From: Streptomyces kronopolitis
GTDB lineage: Bacteria > Actinomycetota > Actinomycetes > Streptomycetales > Streptomycetaceae
Direction of reading: 5' to 3'
Assembly: GCF_014646275.1 (NCBI RefSeq)
Contig: NZ_BMND01000004.1
Span: 211,040-275,039, forward strand
DNA: 64,000 nucleotides
Positions within the stretch are counted from its first letter, which is position 1. Each line of letters opens with the position of its first letter. Under the pieces are notes generated by a model. It worked only from the letters and a program-made list of their open reading frames with translations, was not told the DNA's origin and ran no database searches. Below, one piece after another: positions 50,028-60,031 of the stretch. The translations under genes and the position numbers were made by a program.

Positions 50028-51146
50028 TCAGCGGCGTGCCATGTACATATCGAACGCCTTGTGCAGGAGCTTGTTGAGCGGGAAGTCCCACTCGCCGAGG
50101 TACTCAGCTGCCTGCCCGCCCGTGCCGACCTTGAACTGGATCAGGCCGAAGAGGTGGTCGTTCTCGTCCAGCGAGTCGCTGATGCCGCGGAGGTCGTAGA
50201 CCGAGGCGCCGAGCGCGTAGGAGTCCTGGAGCATCCGCCACTGCATGGCGTTCGAGGGGCGGACCTCGCGGCCGATGTTGTCGGAGGCGCCGTAGGAGTA
50301 CCAGACGTGCCCGCCGACCACGAGCATCGTCGCCGCGGAAAGGTTCACGCCGTTGTGGCGCGCGAAGTAGAGCCGCATGCGGTTGGGGTCCTCGGAGTTG
50401 AGGGCCGTCCACATGCGCTGGAAGTAGCTGAGCGGCCGCGGCCGGAACTGGTCACGCACCGCGGTGATCTCGTAGAGGCGCTGCCATTCGGCCAGATCGT
50501 CGTAGCCGCCCTGGACGACCTCGACGCCGGCCTTCTCGGCCTTCTTGATGTTGCGGCGCCACAGCTGGTTGAAGCCCTTGTGGACCTCCTCCAGCGAACG
50601 GTCGGCCAGCGGCACCTGGAAGACGTAGCGGGGCTGCACGTCGGCGAAGCCGGCGCCGCCGTCCTCCCCCTGCTGCCAGCCCATGCGGCGCAGCTTGTCG
50701 GCCACCTCGAAGGCGCGCGGCTCGATGTGCGTCGCCTCGACGTCGCGCAGACGCTTCACGTCCGGGTTCTGGATGCCGGCCTTGATCGCCTGGGCGTCCC
50801 AGCGGCGGATGATGACCGGCGGGCCCATCTTCACCGTGAAGGCACCCTGCTGCTTGAGATGCCGCAGCATCGGCTGCAGCCAGTCCTCCAGGTTCGGCGA
50901 GTGCCAGTTGATGACCGGGCCCTCGGGGAGGTACGCCAGGTAGAGCTTGACCTTGGGGACCTGGCGGTAGAGCACCAGTCCCGCGCCGACCATCTCGCCG
51001 CTCGCGTCGAACCAGCCCAGGCTCTCCGCCCGCCATTCGGCCTTCACGTCCGCCCAGGCCGGAACCTGCATGTGGCTTGCCGCGGGCAGGCTCTGGATAT
51101 ATGCCAGATGCTGCTCACGGCTGATGGTCCTCAGGGTCAGGCTCAT
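50028..51146 (-). CDS. femX: FemX-type Lipid II peptidyl transferase (Fem ligase)
   Basis: This 372-residue Fem-family (GNAT-fold) enzyme uses aminoacyl-tRNA to add the branch residue, glycine in Streptomyces, to lipid II. Two GNAT-like halves are visible, with LYLAYLPEGPVINW, RRNIKKAEKAGVEV (helical arm region) and SYGASDNIGREVRPSNAMQWRMLQDSYALGASVYDLRGIS, the conserved Fem block. It matches the FemX described as essential in S. coelicolor. The alanine-racemase-like gene follows in the same direction. Confidence 0.93.
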   Translation of the reverse strand: MSLTLRTISREQHLAYIQSLPAASHMQVPAWADVKAEWRAESLGWFDASGEMVGAGLVLYRQVPKVKLYLAYLPEGPVINWHSPNLEDWLQPMLRHLKQQGAFTVKMGPPVIIRRWDAQAIKAGIQNPDVKRLRDVEATHIEPRAFEVADKLRRMGWQQGEDGGAGFADVQPRYVFQVPLADRSLEEVHKGFNQLWRRNIKKAEKAGVEVVQGGYDDLAEWQRLYEITAVRDQFRPRPLSYFQRMWTALNSEDPNRMRLYFARHNGVNLSAATMLVVGGHVWYSYGASDNIGREVRPSNAMQWRMLQDSYALGASVYDLRGISDSLDENDHLFGLIQFKVGTGGQAAEYLGEWDFPLNKLLHKAFDMYMARR

Positions 51147-51290
51147 GCGGGGCGCTCCTCGGCAGGTGTGTCCCCATGGTCGGGGCTCCGGCTCTCGCGC
51201 CGAAGCCTACTGTGACCGTGGAGCGCCCCGACTGGGCCGTACGGCCACGGACCCCATATGCCGCACAGCTCAGGGGCCCGTACGACGTCG

Positions 51291-51605
51291 CTAGCCGATC
51301 ACGCCGCCGAAAAGTCCGCCGTGTGCCAGGCCGAGATAGAAGCCGACGGCCGAGGCCCCGAGACCGATGATCAACAGGAAGCGTTCGCCCGTCGTCGAGG
51401 AGATGAACTGGCCCCACAGGCCGGTGCCGATTCCGATCAGGCCGACCCAGGAACTGATGAGGTGCAGGCTGGGAGAGAGCGTGGTGAAGACGGCGATCGC
51501 GCCGAATACCACGGTCACGATCGCGAGCGTGTTCTCGACGGGATGGTCCTTGCCGTCGCTGTTGAGCAGCGAGAGCAGATTGCGCTGGGTCCTTGCCTGT
51601 GCCAT
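51291..51605 (-). CDS. Small four-helix membrane protein
   Basis: This 104-residue protein has a hydrophilic start (AQARTQRNLLSLLNSDGKDHPVENT), then about three or four membrane helices with a GLGASAVGFYLGLAHGGLFGG end. It is conserved at this spot between femX and rpsF in Streptomyces as far as I recall, but no function is known. It lies 144 bases upstream of femX in the same direction. Confidence 0.78.
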   Translation of the reverse strand: MAQARTQRNLLSLLNSDGKDHPVENTLAIVTVVFGAIAVFTTLSPSLHLISSWVGLIGIGTGLWGQFISSTTGERFLLIIGLGASAVGFYLGLAHGGLFGGVIG

Positions 51606-51834
51606 GCGGCACCTCCGATGACAGGGCGGCGCACTGTAACGCCGCTCACACCCGTTGTGTTCCAGATTGGGGGGTGTACCGGCCGGATTTCAACCGGAAG
51701 GCTCCAGGCAGGTACTGTGTACGGTCTGCGCCTATGTCTGTCCGGATGGCCGGTCGGACCGGGCGCGGAAACGCATACGACCCTCCTGCCACGGAACGAC
51801 CGTGGCCGCTGAGTCCAAAGGAGGTGGGTTCCAC

Positions 51835-52125
51835 ATGCGTCACTACGAGGTGATGGTCATCCTCGACCCCGATCTCGAGGAGCGCGCTGTCTCCCCGCTG
51901 ATCGAGAACTTCCTCTCCGTCGTCCGTGAGGGCAACGGAAAGGTCGAGAAGGTCGACACCTGGGGCCGTCGTCGTCTCTCGTACGAGATCAAGAAGAAGC
52001 CCGAGGGCATCTACTCGGTCATCGACCTGCAGGCCGAGCCTGCGGTCGTCAAGGAGCTCGACCGTCAGATGAACCTGAACGAGTCGGTCCTCCGGACCAA
52101 GGTTCTCCGTCCCGAGACCCACTGA
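51835..52125 (+). CDS. rpsF: Ribosomal protein S6 (bS6)
   Basis: This 96-residue small-subunit protein pairs with S18 on the ribosome platform. It starts [17 protein letters not shown] and contains [20 protein letters not shown], the S6 signature. ATG at 51835 follows AAAGGAGGTGGGTTCC, a strong ribosome site; the longer open frame is non-coding. It heads rpsF-ssb-rpsR-rplI. Confidence 0.99.
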
Positions 52126-52206
52126 GCGCGACAGCGCCAGCGGTAACCGGGTCCGAGTAGCAGCAACACCAGCAGCCAGCAGCACACCCGCCGAGAGGTT
52201 CCCCTA

Positions 52207-52803
52207 ATGGCAGGCGAGACCGTCATCACGGTTGTCGGCAATCTTGTCGACGACCCCGAGCTGCGCTTCACCCCGTCCGGTGCGGCGGTCGCGAAGTTCC
52301 GCGTCGCGTCCACTCCCCGCACCTTCGACCGCCAGACCAATGAGTGGAAGGACGGCGAGAGCCTGTTCCTCACCTGCTCGGTGTGGCGTCAGGCGGCCGA
52401 GAACGTCGCCGAGTCCCTGACGCGGGGTACTCGCGTGGTCGTCCAGGGCCGCCTCAAGCAGCGGTCGTACGAGGACCGCGAGGGCGTGAAGCGCACGGTC
52501 TACGAGCTCGACGTCGAGGAAGTGGGCGCGAGCCTGAAGAACGCCACGGCCAAGATCACCAAGACCAGCGGTCGCGGTGGCCAGGGCGGCGGCGGCTTCG
52601 GCGGCGGTCAGCAGGGCGGTGGCCAGGGTGGCGGCGGTTGGGGCGGCGGCCCCGGCGGCGGCCAGCAGCAGGGCGGCGGCGGTGCTCCCGCCGACGACCC
52701 GTGGGCGACCAGCGGCCCGGCCGGCGGCGGTCAGCAGGGTGGCGGCGGCGGTGGCTGGGGCGGTAGCTCCGGCGGTGGCTACTCGGACGAGCCGCCCTTC
52801 TAG
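52207..52803 (+). CDS. ssb: Single-stranded DNA-binding protein
   Basis: This 198-residue SSB has an OB fold in residues 1-115 ([53 protein letters not shown]). A Gly/Gln-rich disordered linker (about 118-190) leads to the acidic tip DEPPF that recruits partner proteins. SSB coats single-stranded DNA at forks. ATG at 52207 has CGAGAGG upstream. It sits between rpsF and rpsR as in most bacteria. Confidence 0.99.
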   Translation: MAGETVITVVGNLVDDPELRFTPSGAAVAKFRVASTPRTFDRQTNEWKDGESLFLTCSVWRQAAENVAESLTRGTRVVVQGRLKQRSYEDREGVKRTVYELDVEEVGASLKNATAKITKTSGRGGQGGGGFGGGQQGGGQGGGGWGGGPGGGQQQGGGGAPADDPWATSGPAGGGQQGGGGGGWGGSSGGGYSDEPPF

Positions 52804-52830
52804 GTCCGTGCAGCCGGTCCGACCCGCGCT

Positions 52831-52844
52831 GTTTCACGTGAAAC
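52831..52844. promoter_or_regulatory. parS site between ssb and rpsR, in a 24-bp palindrome
   Basis: An exact GTTTCACGTGAAAC is extended by GCGCT/AGCGC to a perfect 24-bp palindrome at 52826-52849. It is the rightmost parS found. Confidence 0.94.
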
Positions 52845-52916
52845 AGCGCTGCGGAACGGCCGGGGGCCTGGACGAGGGCGTCAGCACAAACTTCTTGAAC
52901 TCATTGGAGAGAGATA

Positions 52917-53153
52917 ATGGCGAAGCCGCCTGCTCGCAAGCCTAAGAAGAAGGTTTGCGTGTTCTGCAAGGAGAAGATCTCCTACGTGGACTACAAGGAC
53001 ACGAACCTGCTGCGGAAGTTCATTTCCGACCGCGGCAAGATCCGTGCCCGCCGGGTCACCGGCAACTGCACCCAGCACCAGCGTGACGTCGCCACGGCCG
53101 TGAAGAACAGCCGTGAGATGGCGCTGCTGCCCTACACGTCCACCGCGCGATAA
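52917..53153 (+). CDS. rpsR: Ribosomal protein S18 (bS18), zinc-binding C+ form
   Basis: This 78-residue protein has [11 protein letters not shown] and later GNCTQHQRD, so it keeps the CxxC...C/H ligands of the zinc-binding (C+) form. Streptomyces also carry zinc-free copies used under zinc limitation; this is not one. It includes the conserved [15 protein letters not shown]. The ATG follows GGAGAGAGATA. It is cotranscribed with rplI 18 bases later. Confidence 0.99.
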   Translation: MAKPPARKPKKKVCVFCKEKISYVDYKDTNLLRKFISDRGKIRARRVTGNCTQHQRDVATAVKNSREMALLPYTSTAR

Positions 53154-53171
53154 GGGAAGGGTGACCGAATC

Positions 53172-53618
53172 ATGAAGATCATCCTCACCCACGAGGTCTC
53201 CGGCCTCGGCACCGCCGGCGACGTCGTTGACGTCAAGGACGGGTACGCCCGCAACTACCTGGTTCCGCGTGGTTTCGCGATCCGCTGGACCAAGGGTGGC
53301 GAGAAGGACGTCGAGCAGATCCGTCGCGGTCGCAAGATCCGCGAGATCGCCACGATCGAGCAGGCCAACGAGGTCAAGGGCCGGCTCGAGGGCGTCAACG
53401 TGAAGCTGGCCGTGCGTGCCGGCGACGCGGGTCGCCTGTTCGGCTCCATCACCCCGGCCGACGTCGCCTCGGCGATCAAGGCTGCCGGTGGTCCGGACGT
53501 CGACAAGCGCCGTGTCGAGATCGGCTCGCCGATCAAGACCCTGGGCGCGCACCAGATCTCCGTGCGTCTGCACGCCGAGGTCGTCGCGAAGCTCGGCGTC
53601 GAGGTCGTCGCCGCGTAA
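53172..53618 (+). CDS. rplI: Ribosomal protein L9 (bL9)
   Basis: The 148-residue large-subunit protein starts [36 protein letters not shown], the canonical L9 N-terminal domain. A long connecting helix and a C-terminal domain follow, ending LGVEVVAA. It is the last gene of the rpsF-ssb-rpsR-rplI group, and a strong hairpin follows. Confidence 0.99.
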   Translation: MKIILTHEVSGLGTAGDVVDVKDGYARNYLVPRGFAIRWTKGGEKDVEQIRRGRKIREIATIEQANEVKGRLEGVNVKLAVRAGDAGRLFGSITPADVASAIKAAGGPDVDKRRVEIGSPIKTLGAHQISVRLHAEVVAKLGVEVVAA

Positions 53619-53632
53619 TCGCAGTACCGCGC

Positions 53633-53670
53633 CGAAGGGCCGCATCCCGTCACCGGGGTGCGGCCCTTCG
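53633..53670. terminator. Bidirectional terminator after rplI
   Basis: CGAAGGGCCGCATCCC (53633-53648) pairs with GGGGTGCGGCCCTTCG (53655-53670) with one G-T pair. It lies between convergent rplI and the protease gene. Confidence 0.9.
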
Positions 53671-53730
53671 CCGTGTCCGGGGTCGTCCCCCGGCTCGGCC
53701 GTCGTGGGGTGGCCGGCTCGGAGCCCGCCG

Positions 53731-54609
53731 TTAGTCCTCGTCCTGGGCGCGCTTGTACAGCTTGGCGATGTCCTCGTCGAAGTACGCGGCGTAGGAGACA
53801 TCGTCCTCGTCGCCGCCGCCTTCGTGGCCGCCCAGGACGCCGATGACCGTGCCGGTGTGGCTCTTGGGGTCGTAGTCGGCCAGCCAGGGGCTGCCGCTCG
53901 TGCCGCCCTCGAAGTCGGTGCACTGGATGCGCAACTGGGTGTCGCTGAACTTCGTGGTGCGGTTCTGGCAGGAGATCGGCGTATTGCGGCTGGTGGGATA
54001 GCCGGTGATCTTCACTTCGTTGTCGAAGCCACGGTCTATGCCGAGGGTGTTGCCGCCCAGGACGTCCTGGATCTGCTTGCCGTTCTTCTTGTCGAGCACC
54101 AGGAAGGCGACGTCGTAGTCCTCGTCCTGCGACTTGGCCCAGTGGTCGTCGACGATCACCTTCTTGACCTTCCACAGGCCCGTGGGCTCGTCGCCGTTGC
54201 GGTAGTCCGGGGCGAAGACCAGATCGTCGACCGTGCTGCCGGCGTCGCTGTCGAAGGCACAGTGCGCCGCGGTGATGAGCATGTTCCTGGCCGGGCTCTG
54301 CACCACGCTCGCGGTGCAGAAGTGATCGCCGGAGTCGTCCTTCTCGAAGACCGCGCCGACCCGCGCGTTCTGCTCGGTCCGGCGCGGGGTGTACGCATTG
54401 CCGTCATCGGCCGGGGCCGTCGCCTTGGGGTCCTGGTCCTGTGGGTCCTGGCTGCCCTCGCCGGACTTGCCGAAGCTGCTGCGGCCGCCGCTGTTTCCGC
54501 TGCTGATGCCGGTGACGCCGGATTCTTCCGTGGCGTAGCCCACCACGGCAGCAGCCAGCATGACGACGAACGTCAGCGGCAGCACGGACTTCCTGGCAAG
54601 CGAGCGCAC
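53731..54609 (-). CDS. Secreted or membrane-anchored trypsin-like serine protease
   Basis: The protein has about 292 residues. A signal-anchor (SVLPLTFVVMLAAAVVGYATE) precedes a Ser/Gly/Gln/Asp-rich linker and a chymotrypsin-fold domain with histidine in TAAHC, aspartate in YDVAFL and serine in GTSGSPW, plus paired cysteines (FCTAS...AHC; SCQ...QCTD). The triad is complete, so an active protease is likely. The start is uncertain: GTG at 54609 is proposed, with TTG at 54639 possible. It lies 42 bases after the MATE gene in the same direction. Substrate unknown. Confidence 0.82.
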   Translation of the reverse strand: MRSLARKSVLPLTFVVMLAAAVVGYATEESGVTGISSGNSGGRSSFGKSGEGSQDPQDQDPKATAPADDGNAYTPRRTEQNARVGAVFEKDDSGDHFCTASVVQSPARNMLITAAHCAFDSDAGSTVDDLVFAPDYRNGDEPTGLWKVKKVIVDDHWAKSQDEDYDVAFLVLDKKNGKQIQDVLGGNTLGIDRGFDNEVKITGYPTSRNTPISCQNRTTKFSDTQLRIQCTDFEGGTSGSPWLADYDPKSHTGTVIGVLGGHEGGGDEDDVSYAAYFDEDIAKLYKRAQDED

Positions 54610-54651
54610 AGGGTCATTATTGACACGCGCTGCGTGCAAACGGGAGGTGCA

Positions 54652-55989
54652 TCAACGGGAGGCTCCCGTCACAATCCACCGTCCGGAGCGCGTGCGCAGC
54701 CACAGGGTCAGCAGACGCACGGTCATCATCAGGGTCATTGCCCACCACAGTGTGACAAGTCCGCCGCCGAGGGCCGGTACGGCCAGTGCGACCGGTGCGA
54801 ACAGGGCCAGCGTCACGACCATGGCCCGGGCGAGATACGGGCCGTCCCCCGCGCCCATCAGCACGCCGTCGAGGATGAAGACGACGCCGGAGACCGGCTG
54901 GGTCACGGCCACGACCAGGAGCGTGGCCAGCAGCGGCCCCTCCACGGCGGGGTCGGAGGTGAACAGGGGGATGAACAGCGGACGGGCGAATGCGACCAGC
55001 AGGCCGAGCACCAGGCCGGCGGCGATGCCCCACTGGACCATCCGGCGGCAGGCGGCCCGGGCGCCGTCGCGGTCCCCCGCCCCGAGGTAGCGGCCTATGA
55101 TGGCCTGCCCGGCGATGGCGATCGCGTCCAGCGCGAAGGCCAGCAGGGACCACAGCGTGAGCACGATCTGGTGGGCGGCGACCTCGGCGTCGCCGAGCCG
55201 GGCGGCGACGGCGGTGGCGATCATCAGCACGGCGCGCAGCGAGAGCGTCCGGACCAGCAGCGGGACCCCGGCCTGAGCCGAGGCGCGGATCCCCGCGGCG
55301 TCGGGACGCAGCGAGGCACCGTGCCGCCGTGCACCGCGGACGACGACGATGAGGTAGACCGCGGCCATGCCGCACTGGGCGATGACCGTGCCCCAGGCCG
55401 AACCCGCGATGCCGAGGCCGGCACCGTAGACCAGGCCGATGTTGAGCGCGGCGTTGAGGGAGAAACCGCCGATGGCGACGTAGAGCGGGGTCCGGGTGTC
55501 CTGGAGGCCGCGCAGCACTCCGGTGGCGGCCAGCACGACGAGCATCGCGGGGATGCCCAGCGCGCTGATCCGCAGATAGGTCGTGGCGTACGGGGCGGCG
55601 GTGCCGGAGGCGCCGAAGGCCTCGACGAGCCAGGGGGCGCCGGGCAGCACGGCCGCGATCACGACGGCGCCGAGCAGCAGCGCGAGCCAGATGCCGTCCA
55701 TGCCCTGGCGGATGGCGGCGGGGAGATCGCCGGCGCCGACCCTGCGGGCGACCGCCGCGGTGGTGGCGTAGGCGAGGAAGACGAAGACGGAGACGGCGGT
55801 GGTCAGCAGGGCGGCGGCGATGCCGAGGCCGGCGAGCTGGGGGGTGCCGAGGTGGCCGATGACGGCGCTGTCGGCCATGACGAAGAGCGGTTCCGCGACC
55901 AGTGCGCCGAAGGCCGGCAGGGCGAGGGCGATGATCTCGCGGTCATGGCGGCGGACGGTGCGCCGCGGTGTCGCGGGAGCCTGTGTCAT
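54652..55989 (-). CDS. MATE-family efflux transporter (DinF-like)
   Basis: This 445-residue protein has about 12 hydrophobic helices in two MatE repeats. It starts with REIIALALPAFGALVAEPLFVMADSAVIGHLG, the DinF-type MATE opening with the conserved P, E and D positions, and repeats the pattern at QAGVPLLVRTLSLRAVLMIATAVAARLG. MATE exporters use Na+ or H+ gradients. ATG at 55989. The gene is divergent from dnaB across the DnaA-box-rich region. Substrate unknown. Confidence 0.9.
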   Translation of the reverse strand: MTQAPATPRRTVRRHDREIIALALPAFGALVAEPLFVMADSAVIGHLGTPQLAGLGIAAALLTTAVSVFVFLAYATTAAVARRVGAGDLPAAIRQGMDGIWLALLLGAVVIAAVLPGAPWLVEAFGASGTAAPYATTYLRISALGIPAMLVVLAATGVLRGLQDTRTPLYVAIGGFSLNAALNIGLVYGAGLGIAGSAWGTVIAQCGMAAVYLIVVVRGARRHGASLRPDAAGIRASAQAGVPLLVRTLSLRAVLMIATAVAARLGDAEVAAHQIVLTLWSLLAFALDAIAIAGQAIIGRYLGAGDRDGARAACRRMVQWGIAAGLVLGLLVAFARPLFIPLFTSDPAVEGPLLATLLVVAVTQPVSGVVFILDGVLMGAGDGPYLARAMVVTLALFAPVALAVPALGGGLVTLWWAMTLMMTVRLLTLWLRTRSGRWIVTGASR

Positions 55990-56446
55990 GCGGTCAATCT
56001 AATCTTCCACAGGTAAGAGATGCAAACCCCTTGCAGTCCTTACTTTCCGCTGTGTGGAGCGCTCGTGCGTGTGCCGTTTGCAGCGATCTTGAACACCTGG
56101 GGAAAGTTTTTCTCCCCCACAGCCTATGGATGAGAAAGGTGCAGGTCAGACGGGTGAGGGTGGGGTGATTGTGTGCTTGTCCACAGAAGTTTCCCCCGGG
56201 CCGTGCACAGGATCCGGGGGGTTCTCCACAGCTGAGGGCCAGTCATCCACATGGCCTGTGGATAACCAGATTGGCGGACGGTGCCCACAGGCCTACCGTG
56301 GTCCGGCACCCGCCGCCTGTTCCGACCTGAGAAAGCGTCCGAACTCGACGCGCCGTAACCGGAGTCGGGCCATCGATTGTCAGAGCTGTGCCGTAAGAAA
56401 GAACCGCACAGCAAGGTCCGCGCCGCGGACGGGAGGAGGTGCCGGG
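55990..56446. promoter_or_regulatory. Region between MATE gene and dnaB with DnaA-box cluster
   Basis: In this 457-bp non-coding stretch the dnaB frame is open across part of it, but the sequence looks like origin DNA rather than coding DNA. It holds a DnaA-box cluster at 56177-56289 and an imperfect hairpin near 56014-56044 (GTAAG...TGCAA/TTGCA...CTTAC) in front of the MATE gene. Confidence 0.6.
56177..56289. promoter_or_regulatory. Cluster of DnaA boxes upstream of dnaB
   Basis: A perfect TTGTCCACA lies at 56177-56185 and an E. coli-type TTATCCACA at 56257-56265 on the minus strand. Weaker boxes are at 56222-56230 (TTCTCCACA), 56243-56251 (TCATCCACA) and 56281-56289 (GTGCCCACA). Five boxes in 113 bp, 37 kb from oriC, is far above chance. 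Confidence 0.75.
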
Positions 56447-57919
<1,473 letters not shown>

Positions 57920-57938
57920 GTCGGCTGCCGGCAGGGTC

Positions 57939-59054
57939 TCAGGTGCCGTCTGGTTGGAAGAACGCGAGCATTCTCTGTGCGGCGTTCGGCGACGTCAGCA
58001 AATCCTGTATGTCCGCGGACATCTGGGCGGCAGCGCTGGTGCGTGCGAACATCTCGCGTTCGTATTCCTTGACGGCGGCGGGAAAGTCGTCCGGGTGCGC
58101 GGCCAGTGCAAGACCGAGCAGGGCGCCGTCGAGCAGCGCCATGTTGGCGCCCTCCCCCACCGGCGGCATCAGGTGCGCGGCATCGCCGAGCAGCGTGACG
58201 CCTGGCGTCGACGGCCAGGTCAGGCCGACCGGGAGAGTGGCGATCGACCGCGCCACGATCGTGTCGTCGCAGGCCGCGATCAGCGCAGTGAACCGTGAGT
58301 CCCAGCCGGGGATCAGGTCGATCAGCCGCGCCCGGGCGGCGGCCGGGTCAGCGAACGGGATCCCGCTGGTAGCGAACCAGTCCTCGGCGGTGTTGTAGAA
58401 GCTGAGGCCGATGCGCACGCGGCCGTCACCGTTGCGCTGCGCCGCCAGGGATATCCCGTTGCCGAGCACCCAGTAGTTGCCCCGCCCGACCATCGCCGCG
58501 AGGTCGGGGCGCGTGCGGTCGATGTCGGGAATGCTGACCTCGACGACGTTCTGGCCGATGTGCGCCGGGCGGGCGTCGGTGAGCAGCCCGCGGACCCGGG
58601 AGTTCGCGCCGTCCGCGCCGACCAGCAGGTCATACGTCGCACTGCTGCCGTCGGCGAAGTGCAGCAGGCCGTTGTCGGCCGATACGAACGCGTGCCCCCA
58701 GCACACCACGTCGTCAGGGAGGGAATCCAGCAGCAGGTTGCGCAGATCGGTGCGATCGACCTCGGGCCGGTCGAGCGGGGCGTCGTCCGGCGTGTCCTCC
58801 TGGAGCAGCAGGGTGCCGTCTGGCTCGAGAAGGCGCATGTCCTGGCCTTCACGACGGGCAATCGCGGAGAACTGGTCGATCAGTCCGGCCTCGCGCAGCG
58901 CCTGTTGGCCGGAGTGGATGTCGAGCATGCCGCCCTGGCTGCGTGAACCGCGTGTCGATTCACGTTCATACACGACGGAATCCATGCCGTTCACGTGCAG
59001 CACACGGGCGAGAGCCAGGCCGCCGAGGCCGGCTCCGACGATGGCGATGGTCAT
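57939..59054 (-). CDS. TetX-like FAD-dependent monooxygenase
   Basis: In this 371-residue class A flavin hydroxylase the N-terminal FAD motif is GAGLGGLALARVLHVNG, followed by VVYERE and GGMLDIHSGQQAL. RPEVDRTDLRNLLLDSL, GADGANSRVR and GDAAHLMPPVGEGANMALLDG are further FAD-site blocks. As I recall the TetX sequence, it has closely matching stretches (GGTLDLH, NPEINRNDLRAILLNSL, GDAAHLMPP, KNYEQQMF), so this is nearer to TetX than to a typical polyketide hydroxylase. TetX inactivates tetracyclines by hydroxylation. A divergent TetR gene and operator lie 54 bases away. Activity on tetracyclines is inference. Confidence 0.88.
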   Translation of the reverse strand: MTIAIVGAGLGGLALARVLHVNGMDSVVYERESTRGSRSQGGMLDIHSGQQALREAGLIDQFSAIARREGQDMRLLEPDGTLLLQEDTPDDAPLDRPEVDRTDLRNLLLDSLPDDVVCWGHAFVSADNGLLHFADGSSATYDLLVGADGANSRVRGLLTDARPAHIGQNVVEVSIPDIDRTRPDLAAMVGRGNYWVLGNGISLAAQRNGDGRVRIGLSFYNTAEDWFATSGIPFADPAAARARLIDLIPGWDSRFTALIAACDDTIVARSIATLPVGLTWPSTPGVTLLGDAAHLMPPVGEGANMALLDGALLGLALAAHPDDFPAAVKEYEREMFARTSAAAQMSADIQDLLTSPNAAQRMLAFFQPDGT

Positions 59055-59085
59055 GGGTGCTCCCCCTCTGGTACACCGTACTGAT

Positions 59086-59100
59086 CGATACACTGTATCG
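59086..59100. promoter_or_regulatory. Putative TetR operator
   Basis: CGATACA-C-TGTATCG is a perfect 7-bp inverted repeat about one base, in the 54-bp gap between the divergent monooxygenase and TetR genes, so one repressor dimer could cover both promoters. Confidence 0.75.
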
Positions 59101-59108
59101 TTAGCGGC

Positions 59109-59789
59109 ATGTTGGTGTGGGAGAGGCCGGAGCCACCGAATCGACCTGTGCCGGCCCTGCTCAACCGGGAGCGGATCGTGCGCGCGGCGATCCACTTGGC
59201 TGACGCGGACGGCTTGGAGGCGGTGTCGCTACGCAAGGTCGCCACTGCGCTGGGCGTCGGGCCGATGCGCCTGTACAGCTACATCGCCGGCAAGGAGGAG
59301 TTGCTCGACCTGATGGTCGACGCGGCCTATGCCGAGATCCGGCCGGTCGGACACGGCTGGCGAGAGGTGCTGCGGTCTCTTGCCGAAACCACACGGCAGG
59401 CCGCTCACGAACACGAATGGCTCGCCGATCTGCTCGGTGGCCGACCGCAGCTCGGGCCGCACGTGCTGGCCAGGGGGGAGGCTGTGGTGGCCGCGCTGGA
59501 CGGTATCGACGTGGACGACATCCTGCCGGTGGCCACCGCGGTCGACGCGTATGTGATCGGCGCGGTGCGTCGGGAGATTGCCGAGCGCCGTGCCGAGCGG
59601 GCCACCGGGATGGACGAGAAGCGTTGGCAGGCTTCACTTGGGCCCTATCTTGAACGGACCTTCGCCACTGGCCGATTCCCCGTGCTGGCCACGGTGGTGC
59701 GCGATGCCGCCCACCTCGACGCCGACCACACCTTCCGGATCGGCCTCGACTTCCTGCTCGACGGCATCGAAGCCCACATCTCAAGGTGA
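59109..59789 (+). CDS. TetR-family repressor (Tet-repressor class)
   Basis: In this 226-residue protein the N-terminal TetR helix-turn-helix (residues 18-65) reads LNRERIVRAAIHLADADGLEAVSLRKVATALGVGPMRLYSYIAGKEELLDLMVD. The C-terminal part (about 85-220) matches TetR_C of tetracycline-repressor-like proteins. It is divergent from the TetX-like gene with an operator between them, the standard layout of drug-induced resistance pairs. The natural inducer is unknown. ATG at 59109; a TTG or downstream start is less likely. Confidence 0.9.
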   Translation: MLVWERPEPPNRPVPALLNRERIVRAAIHLADADGLEAVSLRKVATALGVGPMRLYSYIAGKEELLDLMVDAAYAEIRPVGHGWREVLRSLAETTRQAAHEHEWLADLLGGRPQLGPHVLARGEAVVAALDGIDVDDILPVATAVDAYVIGAVRREIAERRAERATGMDEKRWQASLGPYLERTFATGRFPVLATVVRDAAHLDADHTFRIGLDFLLDGIEAHISR

Positions 59790-60031
59790 CGCGTGGCCGA
59801 AGGACTGGGGACCGGTACCGCGAAGTCGGCGCCGACGCATTGAGACGGCGCAACCTCACCAACGCGCACGGAAACTGATGAAATGCCGCGGAATGGAGGT
59901 TCAGCCGCGCTACTCCCGTGAGACGACTCAGGGGCCCGCTGGTTAGCTGAGATCGACATGCCAAGCGAACTTGAGGCCCTACAGCTGCCGGGCAGGGCGC
60001 GAGCCCGCGGCTTGCGCCCCGTGTGGCCTGG

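Noticed and set aside
51640..51834. A possible S6:S18 RNA regulatory motif in the rpsF leader
   Set aside because: Short CCGG repeats can pair (around 51680-51705), but no convincing match to the known bulged-CCG structure was found by eye.
53416..56016. An 866-codon plus-strand open frame across the protease and MATE genes
   Set aside because: It runs antisense to two recognisable genes and starts inside rplI; its sequence is low-complexity shadow.
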